DNA of 6,905 bases, taken from contig JAHELM010000089.1 of the NCBI GenBank assembly GCA_024644185.1, positions 1,060-7,964 of the forward strand, written 5' to 3'. This DNA is from Rhodospirillales bacterium. Lineage in GTDB: Bacteria > Pseudomonadota > Alphaproteobacteria > UBA8366 > JADFVY01. Each line of letters starts with the position of its first letter. The stretch's first letter is position 1. Shown piece after piece: positions 5,967 to 6,905 of the stretch. Both the position numbers and the translations under genes were made by a program. The notes beneath the pieces are model-generated. The model was not told where the DNA came from, ran no database searches, and was given only the letters and a program-made list of their open reading frames with translations.

Positions 5967-6597
5967 GCGCGAGGACGTACCGGACGGCGATCCGGCCGAG
6001 AATGACGGCGACGGCAAGGCCGCGCCCCCCGTGCTGGGCCTGGGTCTGCTGCGCAAGAGTTTCGGTCGCGGATTCTGGGGCTTTGCGGTGTTTGCCGGGG
6101 TCTCGGCAGTGCTGTGCTATGTCATCCGGGGGCCCGAGGAATTCGCCGGCGCGGTGGAAGACGACATCCAGATGCTGCTGGACACCCTGCCCCGTGTGAT
6201 CGCCGCCATGGCGGTAGCCGGCTTGATCTGGGTGATGCTGCCGCGCGACAGACTGACCCGGTTGATCGGGAGCGACAGCGGTTTGCGCGGGCTGGTGGTC
6301 GGAACGATCGCCGGCATCGTCACGCCGGGCGGACCGTCATCCGCCTTTTCGCTGCTGGCCATCCTGGGCGGCGCCGGCGCCGACCGTGGCGCGCTGGTCG
6401 CCTATATCACCGCCTGGTCGATGCTGGGCCTGCAGCGAATCCTGGTCTGGGACGTGCCATTCATGGGAGCGGAATTCTCGCTGACCCGCTTCCTGGTCTG
6501 CCTGCCGCTGCCGGTTCTGGCAGGGTTGCTGGCCCGCCGCCTTCCCTTCGCCGTGGTTCTGGCCGATCCGCTGGGTGGCAAAGGGCGGCGGCTATGA
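5950..6597 (+). CDS. Half-size membrane permease subunit, DUF318/ArsP-like (first of a split pair)
   Basis: From ATG 5950 this gives 215 residues. A charged cytoplasmic-looking N-terminus (1-40) is followed by about five hydrophobic segments (42-58, 78-97, 114-140, 147-167, 180-198). The third contains TIAGIVTPGGPSSAFS (119-134), a Pro-Gly-rich membrane motif typical of predicted permeases of the DUF318/ArsP-like type. Residues 77-139 align without gaps to 39-101 of the next gene (21 identities in 63 by eye), so the two are paralogous half-transporters. The frame is open back to 5875, but that part only mirrors the His-tail repeat in another frame (Thr/Gly runs) and is rejected as coding. ATG 5950 lies inside the last codons of the His-tailed protein and lacks a clear ribosome site, which suggests translational coupling; GTG 6031 is an alternative start. 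The cargo is unknown; context suggests a metal. Confidence 0.8.
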   Translation: MTTSTEREDVPDGDPAENDGDGKAAPPVLGLGLLRKSFGRGFWGFAVFAGVSAVLCYVIRGPEEFAGAVEDDIQMLLDTLPRVIAAMAVAGLIWVMLPRDRLTRLIGSDSGLRGLVVGTIAGIVTPGGPSSAFSLLAILGGAGADRGALVAYITAWSMLGLQRILVWDVPFMGAEFSLTRFLVCLPLPVLAGLLARRLPFAVVLADPLGGKGRRL

Positions 6598-6905
6598 GCA
6601 TCGGCCTGGTCGTCCTTTACGGGCTTCTGGGTATCCTGGCGCTGGTCGCGCTGGCGCGCGGCGACGAGACCCTGCGGCTGAGCGCGCGGCGCGCCGTCGA
6701 ACAGTTCTTCATCCTGGTACCGCGGATGTTTCTGGCGCTCATGGCGTCCGGTTTCATCGCCCGGCTGATTCCCAGCGAGGTCATTGCCCGATTTCTTGGC
6801 CACGAGGCCGGTTTCATTGCCATCGTCGTAGCCTCGATAGCCGGGTTGATCGTGCCGGCCGGGCCGGTGATCGCCTTTTCAATCGCCGCCGTCTTCGCGC
6901 GCAGC
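6594..6905 (+). CDS. Half-size membrane permease subunit, DUF318/ArsP-like (second of the pair; C-terminus cut by window edge)
   Basis: The gene starts in a 4-bp ATGA overlap with the preceding stop codon, typical of translationally coupled subunits. The 104 visible residues have hydrophobic segments at 2-20, 38-58 and 74-101, the last with SIAGLIVPAGPVIAFS (81-96), the counterpart of TIAGIVTPGGPSSAFS in the upstream subunit. The Pro-Arg pair at 43-44 and the Pro-x-Gly-Pro at 88-91 keep exactly the 45-residue spacing seen upstream. The N-terminus begins directly with a membrane helix and lacks the charged extension of its partner. The two proteins probably form a heterodimer equivalent to a single full-length permease. 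The rest of the gene is beyond base 6905, so whether it holds two further helices like its partner cannot be seen. Confidence 0.8.
   Translation, partial: MSIGLVVLYGLLGILALVALARGDETLRLSARRAVEQFFILVPRMFLALMASGFIARLIPSEVIARFLGHEAGFIAIVVASIAGLIVPAGPVIAFSIAAVFARS

Noticed and set aside
5484..6056. Minus-strand Val/Pro-rich open frame across the His-tail gene
   Set aside because: The Val/Pro runs are the complement of the His codon repeats; there is no domain.

Overview
The window looks like a chromosomal stretch from a GC-rich Gram-negative bacterium. Heavily G/C-biased third codon positions and the kinds of genes present suggest a free-living alphaproteobacterium (Rhodospirillales-like), but this is an inference and no genus can be named. 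There are nine protein genes, two of them cut by the window edges. I see no RNA genes, insertion sequences, CRISPR arrays or phage genes.

Layout. The left end (about 1-1008, minus strand) is the 5' two-thirds of eutA, the ATP-dependent reactivating factor of adenosylcobalamin-dependent ethanolamine ammonia-lyase; it continues past base 1. Divergent from it is a 373-residue bicupin (1174-2295, TTG start). It converges on a small Rieske [2Fe-2S] ferredoxin (2338-2655, minus), with a strong 10-bp hairpin between their ends. A roughly 190-bp divergent control region, carrying a perfect 13-bp palindrome, separates the ferredoxin from a full-length phthalate-dioxygenase-type Rieske oxygenase (2848-4134, plus). 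An unrecognised 171-residue alpha/beta protein follows (4212-4727).

The right third is a metal-handling block on the plus strand: a NicO/RcnA-like nickel/cobalt transporter with a histidine-rich loop (4770-5483), a 139-residue protein with a 13-histidine tail (5547-5966), and two overlapping genes for half-size membrane proteins that are paralogous to each other (5950-6597 and 6594 to the edge). They resemble the two halves of a permease of the DUF318/ArsP-like type.

How the parts may fit. EutA implies a cobalamin enzyme, probably EutBC just off the left edge, so local demand for cobalt would explain the metal block. The Rieske oxygenase, Rieske ferredoxin and bicupin look like a small oxidative catabolic module; no reductase is visible. 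Whether the oxidative module feeds the B12-dependent lyase or is only a neighbour cannot be decided from the sequence. The most interesting parts are the His-tailed protein with its split permease and the mixing of B12, Rieske and metal genes.
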